Assembly (NCBI GenBank): GCA_027922465.2
Contig: BQMF02000237.1
Span: 124,001 to 188,000, forward strand
Direction of reading: 5' to 3'
From: Turritopsis dohrnii
Taxonomy: Eukaryota; Cnidaria; Hydrozoa; Anthoathecata; Oceaniidae
Length of the DNA: 64,000 bases
The position numbers were made by a program, and so were the translations under genes. Positions 46,201 through 55,898 of this stretch are shown piece after piece. Below the pieces are notes generated by a model that was given only the letters and a program-made list of their open reading frames with translations, did not search any database and was not told the DNA's origin. Within the stretch, counting starts at the first letter, position 1. The number at the start of each line of letters is the position of its first letter.

Positions 46201-46346
46201 ACAGATGGAAATTTACATTTCATCATGTTAACTTAGTGGAAATGAAGTTTGAATTGCTAAGATATTTTCCTACCGTAAGGTCTGGTATTTGCCCATGTTG
46301 ATGATACCAACATTGACAAAAGCAAGAATGCAACGATAATCTTCAT
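43258..46346 (-). CDS. Small secreted protein, copy B (75 aa)
   Basis: This is a paralogue of the gene at 28395-29314, of unknown function. Coding exons are 46346-46274, 46132-46037 and 43316-43258, with the same lengths (73, 96, 59), phases and splice signals as copy A, ending in TAA. The signal peptide is MKIIVAFLLLSMLVSSTWA. The mature part keeps the CX3C pair (KQCIFPCDE), DWKHLNEAISDERIND and the basic end FVRGVFAKILKNRKDERE. Intron 2 has grown from about 0.55 kb in copy A to 2.7 kb through three MITE insertions, yet no coding change disrupts the frame. Splicing from the GTAAGT that overlaps the stop to an acceptor near 41574 would also terminate at once, so the terminus is robust. Both copies seem functional, with a possible difference in expression from the TE-laden intron. 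Confidence 0.72.
43384..43561. mobile_element. TA-target MITE, CAGTGGAACCTCTAATTA ends
   Basis: CAGTGGAACCTCTAATTA (from 43384) pairs with TAATTAGAGGTTCCACTG (to 43561), with TA on both sides. Repeated TTAGCGGACA modules fill the 178-bp body. Comparison with copy A near 28510 confirms insertion into intron 2 of the copy B gene. The TIR form is that of pogo/Tigger-type MITEs. Confidence 0.88.
43707..44813. mobile_element. Long-TIR non-autonomous element in copy B intron 2
   Basis: The first about 150 bases from 43707 (TAAAGTCTATTTAAAAATAG ... TTGGTATCGTTGGATAG) match the complement of the last about 150 to 44813 with few mismatches. The 1.1-kb body lacks a transposase. Copy A near 28650-28665 shows the uninterrupted site. 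Target duplication is unclear (TTA possible). Confidence 0.8.
45074..45897. mobile_element. Long-TIR TA-target foldback element
   Basis: CAGTGTGATTCAAAAATAAG (from 45074) and its complement (to 45897) are flanked by TA. The arms stay complementary for about 250 bases at roughly 90% identity, ending near the CGAATTTTAA blocks. A perfect 46-bp-arm palindrome sits near the centre. There is no coding sequence. The element interrupts intron 2 of the copy B gene next to a fragment of the 21795-type element. Confidence 0.85.
45525..45642. repeat. Perfect palindrome, 46-bp arms
   Basis: 45525-45570 (ATAGTGAAAAACACAGAAAC and onward) is the exact reverse complement of 45597-45642, with a 26-base AT-only spacer. 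Being perfect while the surrounding 250-bp arms have diverged, it is younger than its host element, or has been homogenised. It is probably a nested foldback insertion. Confidence 0.9.
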
Positions 46347-47049
46347 TATTGTTGTTTAGGAACTGTCGTCACAACCGAAGTAAATATCAACTGAAGTTCC
46401 TAGCAGCAGTGACGTTTATTTATCCCTGTTTGGTGTGATTGTTGTGATTTTAACTGAACTACTTCAGTTCGTTTCAGAATATTGGAAATGAAAATGTCAA
46501 TACTATTTTCACAATGAGCATTTAGAAATGCATTTTTTACATCAATAGAAAGTCCTTTTTAACATTTCTTATCTTTCAAACAATTTTTAAAAAAATTAGG
46601 AAAACGTCTTGTAAAAATATAATTAACTTTTTAATGATCTTTTTAATTTGAGCTGCGTTATTGTCAGCTAATTAAAAAAATTACTGCCATAATGTTCTTG
46701 TGAATTGTGGTTTCCTTTTGACACAATCTTCCGTTCTGAAGCATTATCGGTTACCGTGATATTTAAAAAGAGAAAATGTCAAAATTTGGATGAATCTATT
46801 GTTTAGCCTGTTTTCCTGTGATCAATGTGTAAGGGTTGCGGAGTGGGTGCGTGCAATATGTATTGCATGAAAACTGGATTTTCATTCGGCAAAATCCAAC
46901 GAGCGGGTTGAATTCGTAACAGTCTGCGTGAATGCGCATCCATACATAACCAAAAGAATGTCTGTTACTTCTGTCAGTTTTCTTAAAAAATGTAATGCAA
47001 TGAAGCCTATCAATACAATGTACGTGTTTAGTTATTTTGCCATTCAAAA

Positions 47050-47400
47050 GACTTCTTCCGTATTATTTCTAATTCCGAAATTTTAACATACAATACTCTT
47101 ATGAAAAACTCTTTTATGAAGTAACCAGTTCGTAGCATTATAAATATTTAAAGGAGGTCAGGTATGATATACTGATAATGTGTATTCAAGAATTTCTTGA
47201 TGCAAACATAAGATGGACATGGAAAAGAGAAGTATAACAAGATAAAGCAAAATACTTTATAAATCGATAGTTTTCAGTTCTTTTATGCATAACTGCAAAT
47301 TCAAAATTTTCTGATACTCGCAGTTGTAAAAGTATGCTGAGTAAAAGTTATACATACTCAATTATTATATTTTTCACAAGAATTAAGAATGATAATAATG
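47050..47400. other. Intergenic, nothing recognised
   Basis: No gene or repeat boundary is supported between the end of the duplication and the old Tc1-type MITE. Confidence 0.4.
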
Positions 47401-47404
47401 ATGA

Positions 47405-48103
47405 TACACAGTATGTGGACACCTAACTTTCAAGAACCATATCTTATGTTTTTCATGCTTGTTTTTTTCAGTTTTTATAGCAAAAGAAAGAACTTTTTTT
47501 TCTAATGACCATTTTAATAGGAAAATGAATTTTTTGGGAATTAGCATCAATTTTACCATGACAACACGCAATTAAATCAATAACAATCAAGTAACGCTTG
47601 CTTGAATAGGAGATAATTACTCGAGTAACATGGAAAGTCATGAAAAACTAATATATAATGTGATAATGCTGTTGGGAAACACATATTTTTTTACAAACTT
47701 GAAATTTTTTTTGCTTATAAAGATTTTGGCAATGCGTTGGAAATACAAAGTTATTAAATCATAATAGAAAACTTAAGTTAATTTTTAACAATGAAAAAAA
47801 TTTGTTCGTATTCAAATTTCGTGACGAACTTATCACAACACCACCAACAGCGGTTGTTTCAACGAAACGAAATGCTAATTGTTCGCTAAAAATCAGTTTT
47901 ATTGATCAATACAAAATTAACAACCGTTTCGAAAAAAAATATAGTCAATATTCTTTAAAATAAAAATTTTTGCAAACAACAACTTATGTTTTTGGAAAGC
48001 TCGTAATTTCTACTTTTCAACGGTATAAAAAGGGCATTGTATTAGTAGAAATTCGAAAAGTTATTTGTGTTTTAAACCAGGTTCCTACTTTCTTGTGGAT
48101 AGC
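47405..48103 (-). mobile_element. Old Tc1-type MITE, relative of 21795-24867
   Basis: ACACAGTATGTGGACACCTA at the left and TTCCTACTTTCTTGTGGATA at the right are degenerate forms of the CAGTGTGTCCACCAGAAAGT ends. Internal blocks (AACCGCTGTTGGTGGTGTTG complement near 47845, TTTGTGTTTTAAACCAGG near 48064) match the 21795 element on the opposite strand. This copy lacks the 2.1-kb insertion and thus shows the empty site. Confidence 0.75.
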
Positions 48104-48784
48104 AAAATAAATAGAAAAATTACTCAGAACATAAATTTCCCAGTTGTTACACCAGTAAATGTCGCAACCAAGAGTAAGTGTCGCAAATCAACAGTATATG
48201 TCGCAACAGCAAATGTCGCACCAAGATTGATGATCAACAGTAAATGTTACAAAGACAGAAATTACTTTACCACATCCACTTTTCAATGATAAAGGTCTCT
48301 TATCATTTTAACAGCTGTTGCAATGCCCAAACACCAAGTTCGCAAGTGCCAACAGTAAATGTCGCAACTACCAACAGCAAATCTCACAATGGCCAAAAAC
48401 AAATGCTTTAATATTCTGCAACAAATACCACTAGCCTTGTAACTCAGGGAAAGAATGAAAATAAGAAAGAAGATATATAGAAAAGTTTTTCTCCATACAC
48501 AATACAGATATACATAATACAAACAAACTCAACTTCACTGTAGTCTCAAAATAGCTTTTCATAAATACTACTTTTCTGACGATTTTTTCTAGTTAGGACA
48601 AATGTGTAATGAATCAAAGAAAATATCAAAACAAACATGCGACTAACCGTTCAGGTAAACTCAGAACATAATTTTCCTGGGTTTTTTTGTTCCTTTTTAC
48701 AGTTGCTAACAAAGCTAAGAAAGCTCTAAAAATATATTAGAAAAGTGACATAAGTATGCAATATAAGCAAGCTTTTAGGAGGCT

Positions 48785-49645
48785 TCATTGTTTAGGCCAT
48801 GTGATGGATAGTATTGCAAACCACCCATAAGTCAACGCTTTCAATGTTATAGCAGTATTCCATCTCACGAGCCTTCCTGTACACCTTCCTGGTCGGTTTT
48901 CAGCGTTTGATAAAACATCCTTCAGTTCCAAGGATATTCCGCTACACCTTCCACCACTCAGCTTAATTAGGTCCTTAACAAGCATTCTCATATTTGACGG
49001 AATGTCATTTTTAACCATTTCGAGGTAAATTTCAGCGATGTAGCCGTCACCATTTTCCCTGTTGTCACTCCCTACAACTTCGTCATCCATGTTCAAACTC
49101 CTTACAATTTCATCATCATCTTCCATGTTGTCATCATCTAATATTTTGCCACCATCCAAGTTATCAATCATGGTCTTGTCACTATCTCCACTATTACAAC
49201 TCTCCACCGTAAAATCAAAATCGGCATGATGAATACTAACAAAATGTTCACCATTACCTTCAGGGTGATAACCAACCATCACTGTAGGAATGTTTTCTAC
49301 ATCTTCCCGCGGTACAATAATCCGATCATATTCACATGCTTCTGACGAGACAATCTGAATACGTACATAAAACGATTCACTTATCGCTTGAAAGGTCAGG
49401 TGCTCTCCGAAAGTTGAGTCTTGTCTCATCATGTCAATGTAAGTATTGTAACGGTCAGAGTTAAACAAACTAGAGAAAGCGATCGTTATAAAGAGACTCT
49501 CTGAACTCTATCATGTAATCAACCACAGCCTGTCGCACTTGACTCGCCGACATTTCGGAAAGTTTGAGTCTGTTCAATTGGTCACTAATGACACTAAATT
49601 GACAATTCCCATCTGGTAATGGATTTATTAATGTGCCATACCCTG
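48785..49645 (-). pseudogene. OTU-type cysteine protease domain of the transposon
   Basis: After a frameshift at the end of the integrase, the minus strand reads INPLPDGNCQFSVISDQLNR. This is the OTU catalytic Cys block (D-G-N-C, about 49600-49620). It runs to SLYNDRFL and a stop, and resumes in another frame with STFGEHLTFQAISESFYVRI and the catalytic His block GNGEHFVSIHH (about 49225-49255). OTU enzymes are deubiquitinating-type cysteine proteases. Here the domain is a C-terminal extension of the integrase, an arrangement I know from KRBA2-like proteins in invertebrates. An acidic segment and a tail (GGRCSGISLELKDVL) follow. Two frameshifts make it inactive. Confidence 0.75.
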
Positions 49646-51055
49646 ACCGTTCGAAGGCGTTTCTAGTCGTTCGTTTAAGCTGAGAGTTTGAAAAAGGGAT
49701 TGTATTTTCTTCTCTCTGCTTGCTACTCGTAATAGCTCTTCGACGTTTGCATATTTTTTTCTTTTACGTTCTTTTGCGATGGTTAGGCTCGTGATATCGG
49801 ACACAAGTAACCAATCTTTCTCAAGAACCTTTGTTTTTGGATTTTTATACTCAATTTTGTATTTTGATAGCGGGATGTTTCTTTCAATCACTTTTCCTTT
49901 GATGGAGAATCTCTTTCGTGGTCTTTTAGTTGCGTCACATGGATATTTCAACATAATTTTCGCATTCACTTTGTAAATTGGCAACCTTTTGAGTGCACCA
50001 TTGACCATCGTTTTCGCGCACTTAATCGAAGAGTTGTATGCTGCCTTTCGTAGAAGTTTTCGAGTCATATCCATATTAGCAACGTCTTCCTTGCTCAGTG
50101 TTGGCCATACTTTTTGTCGTATCACTGCAAGTTCACCTACATTTTCCGGATCACTGCCTGCATTTGGGTTCAAAACATAATTCGACTTTCGAGAATAATA
50201 GATCTGAAATGGACTTTTGCCACCTAGCTCTTTCTTCACATCATGATGGACCGATACTCTGGAAATTCTTGACCCAATTTCCACCCTTTCCCAGTATGTC
50301 AAATCGAATTTTATCTCCCAATGTTCTATGACTTCGTTCTTTCCCCTGACTTTGTGGATGGTATACAGGACTGTTGATGATTTTTACACCCACCACTTTA
50401 CAAACTTTCTTTGTACTTTCTTTAAATTCTCCCTCATTATCACATTGCAAGATTTTAGGTGGTCCATGTTCACGATAGATTTTCATCAATTCATGCAACA
50501 CAATTGAACTCTTTTTCCTTCTTAGAGGGCGTAACTAAAGAAAACAACTGAAAACGTCTTGAAATGTGAGAATATACCGATAGACATTTCCGTCATATTC
50601 AACAGCGTCATTTTCATGTCGATAAGATCTATTTGGTGCCTTTCAGATACTTCGTTGGATGTTATCGTCTGAAGTAAAGGTCTGTTCCCGTAATGTCTTT
50701 TTGTGTTCTACAAGAAAAATATACATACAAATGAACAACTCCATTAACACGTTGTTTCAACATCTTTTGACCATCCATCAAGCGTTGATGTATCTACCAA
50801 ACTGCAAGTTTCTGCCATTTTTAAATTTGAATAAAGAGTTAAAACTTAAGCGTTAGTTTTTGTAATGTACATAAGGAACTTTACCTTGGACTGGCTGTAT
50901 ATTTTCAATTTAATAACGTAGTCCTCAGAACACTCGACAAAGCGTGACTGCAACCGTTGCGTCAGCTGGCGTGCACCAGAATAATTGCATGATTTTTTTA
51001 CTACAGCGATGGTTCGTTTCAGTTCTTCTGTTCTTATCAATTGTTTCCCATCCAC
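49628..51055 (-). pseudogene. KRBA2/Ginger-type integrase, decayed
   Basis: Pieces in order on the minus strand: DGKQLIRTEELKRTIAVVKK (51055 to about 50880); a block with HYGNRPLLQTITSNEVSERH and QIDLIDMK (first catalytic Asp, about 50690-50600); after a frameshift, VEYDGNVYRYILTFQDVFS; the core HGPPKILQCDNEGEFKES ... INSPVYHPQSQGKERSHRTL (50501 onward; second Asp and catalytic Glu, with the usual KVE reading KE); after another frameshift, HHDVKKELGGKSPFQIYYSR and an SH3/chromo-like tail. This is the DDE integrase fold of Ginger and gypsy elements. At least three frameshifts disrupt it. A GT-AG intron probably separates 50882 from 50704. Confidence 0.8.
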
Positions 51056-51192
51056 TTATGCTGTTGTTCCGCTTGGCCCAATCCCTAGATCTTTGCCTTA
51101 TTTAAAATAGAACAAAAATTCGAAATTCGGTCAGTCTTCTCACCATCTTTGTTTTCCAAACTTGCACTAAAACAACATTGATAAAAATTTAC

Positions 51193-51382
51193 CTTGTTTA
51201 ATCCATCGCTGGAACTTTTGCAGTGGTGTTCGATCAAGTACCGGTGTTTCAAAACAGTTGTTCATTATACGTACTAATATATCATACTCTTCTTCGGTAA
51301 GAGCATTTATGTTCCTTTCATTAACATCAGATGCGCCTCCCAAACAAGCAAGAAAAACTATCAATACTGCTAAAGTCTTCAT
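51193..51382 (-). pseudogene. First exon of transposon protein with signal-like start
   Basis: From ATG at 51382 the frame reads MKTLAVLIVFLACLGGAS, a convincing signal-peptide-like stretch. DVNERNINALTEEEYDILVR and RTPLQKFQRWIKQ follow. The second part matches the conserved N-terminus of KRBA2-like integrases, in which LTEEEYD and TP-K-F-RW-KQGKF precede the DG-R-I-RTEE block found at 51055. A donor (AAACAAG, GTAAAT) lies at 51193, although GKF could also be coded through it. A nuclear integrase with a secretory signal is odd: either an acquired exon or a chance hydrophobic N-terminus. It is part of a decayed gene. Confidence 0.6.
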
Positions 51383-52429
51383 CGTTCCAAAAGAATAGTT
51401 TTTCCTAAATTCGTCCCGATCAAAAAATATTCCTATGCTGACAGTCATGATGAACGCTTTTCAATTCACTGCAACCTAGCTTGAATCAACAGATTGATAG
51501 TTCAAAAGATTTTTCTTTGTTTCAACACTTTGAATAATAGGGGAAACGTACTCAATTCAGAATTCTATTCAATCTCTCTTTTTTTTTGTATGTGTTGAAG
51601 AACAATAAAAATCATATTGGCCATTTTATGAGCTTTGTTTGCAACATTTTGCATGCATGCGGAATGTGTTTTAAAGTTACAGGTAATAAAGTAACAACTG
51701 GTACTTTAATTAATGTTCTCTTATCGAAATATACTCTTTTTATTTAATAAGAACCATGAAATTTGAGTTGAGGCTCAACTATTCTTATTTTTTTTCACTT
51801 TTAACCTCAAATTGTTCTTATTTTGTTCTTATTTTTGGTGGGAAATATTTTTTTGAGACTACTTTGAAGCTACTCAAACCTTTTTGCTCTCAAACAAAAG
51901 ATCTTTATCCAAATACATAATAATGACACATGTATTATCACATGTAGCACATCTGTATCTTTTGGATTTTATAGACAGCAAATGTAAATAAACAATTAAT
52001 TGGCAGGTCAATGTGAACAGCTTTTATTTAACCCCTTTTAAACAAGAAAAGGAGAAAAAAGAAAAAAAAACATTTCAGAAAACTTTTGAGCTTCAAAGCT
52101 GTTCTTATTTTTTTGCCATTTTGAGCCTCATTGTTCTTATAAAATTGTTCTTATAAAATAAAAAGTGTGTAATGCTTGACAGAAGTTTTGAAATGATAAA
52201 ATAAAAATTTGCGACATTTCCTGTTGATTTTGAATTTGCGTGCGACATTTACTGTTGATTTTAACGTTCAAGAAACAAAATGATTTTTTTTGGTTTGCGA
52301 CATATACTGTTGGGTTTGCGACATTAACTGTTGATTTGCGACATCTGGTGTAACACCAGTCATAAAATGATAGTAATAACTTATTACGTCATTTTTCCTC
52401 AGGGAAATAATTTTGAATATATAATCACA

Positions 52430-52451
52430 TCTATATATTAATAGCCGATTC

Positions 52452-52491
<40 letters not shown>

Positions 52492-53314
52492 CTTGTTTGT
52501 TTGTAAGTCACGCAAAATGGTAGATTGAGTTGTGAGCGAAATTATTTCTTTTTTTGTGTGCGACGTGAGTTCGAAGCAAATACATTGCAACCCCAATCGA
52601 ACGTGACTTTTTTTGGCTGATGAACTAATAGGAATAACGTTTCGTTTTTATTATTTTGTTAGTTTTATATTCCACGTTGACTTGGCTTTGAAAACAATAC
52701 ATCAACTAAATACAAAGAAACTAACTGATAAAACATTTTGGACAAAAAGCAGCCGTGGCAGAACGTGGTAGCATCTCGGTTTGCCAGTGTATCCTAACGT
52801 ATCCTTGCCTGCTGACTGTCTGAGACGGGTGAACTTTTTTTTCGAGTAATCAAAATGTTTAAAAACCTATAGGTAAAAAAAGAGTATCATAAAACAAAAT
52901 ATTTTTTTTTGCTTTTGTCATAATAGTTGTGTTTAATCGATTTCTTTTAATCTATTTTATTTTATATCAGATGGAACGTTTTTTTTATTCACTTGATTCA
53001 TTTAGCACGTGCCTTTTCTTCTCTCCTCCCGTGTGATCTTTTTAAGAAGAGAAACCATTTCCCCCTTACGTTTGATAGCACCCATGTTAGAGCGCGTAAC
53101 TTTTTTAAAACAAAAGTTAATAAAAAGTTGAAGTTTTCTCTCCATATGTTTTGAGTGTATTGTTACACTGATAAAAGATTGGTTTTACCAGAGGTTGTGA
53201 CTTCGAATATGCTTCTGGTTGTACGAGCCGTTTATAAGGAAATTTGACGTTTATTGATACAGTGATACAGAGCAGGTGGACATGGGCGGCGAGCGACGAC
53301 GCCTTGGCGGCTAG
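52430..53314 (+). mobile_element. Non-autonomous Helitron, tandem copy 1
   Basis: This 885-bp copy starts TCTATATATTAATAGCCGATTC after a host A and ends in a GC-rich hairpin followed by CTAG (53311-53314). These are the Helitron hallmarks: 5' TC, 3' hairpin plus CTRR, insertion between A and T, no target duplication. It holds a (GTCT)n run at 52451-52488 and no Rep-helicase. The next copy begins immediately at 53315. Confidence 0.85.
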
Positions 53315-54321
53315 TCTATATATTAATAGCCGATTCTCCGTCTGTTTGTTTGTTTGTCTGTCACGCAAAATGGTAGATTGAGTTGTGAGCGAAATTATTT
53401 CTTTTTTTGTGTGCGACGTGAGTTCGAAACAAATACACTGCAACCCCAATCGAACGTGACTTTTTTTGGCTGGTGAACCAATAGAGATAACATTTTGTTT
53501 TTATTATTATTGTTAGTTTTATATTCCAAGGACCACCGTTGACTTGGCTTTGAAAACAATACATCAACTAAATACAAAGAAACTAACTGATTAAACATTT
53601 TGGACAAAAAGCAGCAGCGGCAGAACGTGGCAGCATGTTCGGTTTGCCAGTGTATCCTAACGCTTTCGTGACTGTCTGAGACGGGTGAACTTTTTTTCGA
53701 GCAATCAAAATATTTAAAAACCGATAAAAAAAGAGAATCATGAAACAAAATATTTTTTTTTTTGCTTTTGTCTGAATACTTGTCTTAATTTCTTTTAATC
53801 GATTTCTTTTAATCTATTTTAATCTGATCGAACGTTTTCTATTCAATTCATTCATTTAGCACGTGCATTTTTTTCTCCTCTCGTGTGATCTTTTAAGAAG
53901 AAAAGCCATTTTTTCACCTACTTCTGACAGCACCCATGTTAGAGCGCGTAAAACAAAAGCTAATAATAAGTTGAAAAGTTTTTTCTCTCTGCGTTTTGAG
54001 TGTATTGTTAAACTGATATTTGATTGGTTTAAAATCGTAAATAAAAACCACGTGAAGTTCACGTTCGGAATGCATTGTGTAAAGCAAGAAAGTCTACTAA
54101 CATTTTAAATGCGACCGCGACAATGAACGGCTGAGCTAAGAACATGCAAGATTTGAAACACCAGGAACGTATTTCTCTTCACGTGCAAACGAGCTTTATT
54201 AAGCGATAAAGCCAGCAGCAAAGGAAGTCTTATCGCTGGTTTTAAGTGCAATAATTTGGAGCAGGTGGTGATACAACGCAAGCTGAACATGGGCGGCGAG
54301 CGACGCCGCCTTGGCGGCTAG
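53315..54321 (+). mobile_element. Non-autonomous Helitron, tandem copy 2
   Basis: This copy runs from TCTATATATTAATAGCC at 53315 to the hairpin GCCGCCTTGGCGGC and CTAG (54318-54321), 1007 bp. It is homologous to copy 1 throughout. Its 3' hairpin is perfect, whereas copy 1 has CGACGCCTTGGCGGC. It joins directly to copy 3, without any spacer. Confidence 0.87.
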
Positions 54322-54860
54322 TCTATATATTAATAGCCGATTCTCCGTCTGTTTGTCTGTCACGCAAAATGGTAGATTTAGTTTTGAGAGAATTATTTCT
54401 TTTTTGTGTGCGAAGTCAGTGCGAAACAAATACATTGCAACCCCAATCGAACTTTCTTTTTTTTTTTGGCTGATGAACCAATAGAGATAACGTTTTGTCT
54501 TTATTATTATTGCTAATTTTATATTCCGAGGACCACCGTTGACTTGGCTTTGAAAACAATACATCAACTAAATACAAAGAAACTAACTGATTAAACATTT
54601 TAGACAAAAAGCAGCAGTGGCATAGCATAACAGCATGTTCGGTTTGCCAGTGTTGTATCTTAACGCTTGCTTGACTGTGTGAGACGGGTGAACTTTTTTT
54701 CGAGCAATCACAATGTTTAAAAACCGATAGGTAAAAAAAGAGTGTCATGAAACAAAGTATTTTTTGCTTTAATCGTTATGCGCTTCTGATCGAACAGGTT
54801 CTTTATTAATTTCATTCATTTAGCACGTGCCTTTTTTCTCCTCCCGTGTGATCTTTTTGA
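54322..54860 (+). mobile_element. Helitron, tandem copy 3, 3'-truncated
   Basis: The copy begins TCTATATATTAATAGCC at 54322 and follows copies 1 and 2 to about TCCCGTGTGATCTTTTTG (54841-54858). After that the sequence is unrelated, so the 3' hairpin and CTAG are missing. It is either a truncated insertion or a later deletion. Confidence 0.8.
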
Positions 54861-55203
54861 ATTGTGTCATAGTGAATTGAAAAGCAGTAATAAATTAAAG
54901 AAGAGAGTAATTTGGAGAATTCCAGACTGTATCAAATTATTCATCACTGTACAATGCTCGGTCAAGTTATCACTGTGCGGAACTGATTAGTTTTAAATTC
55001 ACATTTAAAAGATTTTAAGATGACATTGTTCAAAATAATCCTGCAAACTACTCAATGGAGGCACAATGATTTAGTTTGGATATATGTCAGGAAAACAAAC
55101 TTTGGAGGGTGATTAGAATCCAACCAATTATATACATACAATTAGATCACTAAAGCCTTGTGAAAATTTGGAGTGTAAAATGTTCTAGGACACAATACCT
55201 TAA

Positions 55204-55603
55204 GGGGACTTATTTTTGTGTGGATTAAGTTTTGCGACTTTTGCGAATTTTGGTCAAAATTGCAAAAATGAATCCAAGAAAAAGGTCAAGACATGAACGA
55301 TTCGCGAAAATAAATCCACGCAAAATTTCATGATTTTATTTGGTCTTTTTTTGGCTATGCGTACCTTTCGTATATTAACTGTTTCCTTGTATTTATCAAG
55401 CACCCATTGGTTTCGCAATGTGGCAAGCATGGAAATGCTGATTTTCGCTGCTATTTCTATCAAAGCTATATTATAAAGTACACGCATTGCACTTTGTGCC
55501 GATTCGCAAATATAAATCCAAACATTTTCCTTGAGAAGCTCTGACTCGAAAAAATTAATCTACACAAAACGCTCTCAAACCTTGGCTCGCGAAAAAAATC
55601 CCC
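55204..55603. mobile_element. TTAA-flanked MITE, GGGGA ends
   Basis: TTAA at 55200-55203 and 55604-55607 flank GGGGACTTATTTTTGTGTGG on the left and GCGAAAAAAATCCCC on the right. Modules of the type TTCGCGAAAATAAATCCACG recur inside in both orientations. It is 400 bp with no coding capacity. Confidence 0.8.
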
Positions 55604-55728
55604 TTAAGGTATATCGCGTTCGAAAAGAACATTTTCATACAGATACTAACAAAGTTTTATTGTGTCATTTGTCTTTTCGTGCACATTGGTGTTATTTTAT
55701 AGACTCCATATAAGTGGTAATATGCAGA

Positions 55729-55893
55729 CAGTGCTGGATCTAGAGTGTAGTCACAACTTGTGGAGAAGCGCATTAACATAACTTGTGAATTCAGTTCATA
55801 TTATCACTGAGGTTATTTGAACATTTTTCCTTTATGTTTGAATTGCTAACACTCTCTTACAGAAGTTTTGGCTTACCTCTGGATCCGCCACTG
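55729..55893. mobile_element. hAT-like MITE, 5-bp duplication GCAGA
   Basis: CAGTGCTGGATCTAGAG (55729) and CTCTGGATCCGCCACTG (to 55893) are imperfect inverted ends flanked by GCAGA on both sides (55724-55728 and 55894-55898). It is 165 bp long. It shares the CAGNG start and 5-bp duplication with 6583-7086 and 14861-15255. Confidence 0.78.
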
Positions 55894-55898
55894 GCAGA

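Larger units (their letters stand above)
41055..47045 (-). repeat. Segmental duplication, copy B (expanded by insertions)
   Basis: This aligns with 27578-30660 in the same orientation. The extra length is explained by at least four insertions: 41700-43162 (GC-ended family), 43384-43561, 43707-44813 and 45074-45897, plus a small fragment of the Tc1-type family at 44999-45062. Homology ends near ACTGCAAATAACGAAGC on the left and at about 47045 on the right. Confidence 0.85.
48145..52355 (-). mobile_element. Ginger-like DNA transposon with integrase-OTU gene
   Basis: TGTTACACCAG at 48145 and its complement TCTGGTGTAACA ending at 52355 form the ends. CCAGT occurs directly outside both (48140-48144 and 52356-52360), a 5-bp target duplication. 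Subterminal arrays of ATGTCGCAA and TCAACAGT words lie inside each end (48158-48370 and, inverted, about 52210-52345). Ends beginning TGTNR, a gypsy-type integrase and short duplications define Ginger elements. The minus strand carries the decayed protein genes listed separately. The element is 4.2 kb and inactive. Confidence 0.8.

Noticed and set aside
48158..48370. Tandem ATGTCGCAA words as a possible CRISPR-like array
   Set aside because: Spacing is irregular, units are short, and the mirror-image array at 52210-52345 shows that they are subterminal repeats of the Ginger-like transposon.
52451..52488. (GTCT)n run as a stand-alone microsatellite locus
   Set aside because: It lies at the conserved GTCTGT position of the Helitron 5' region in all three copies and is simply expanded in copy 1.
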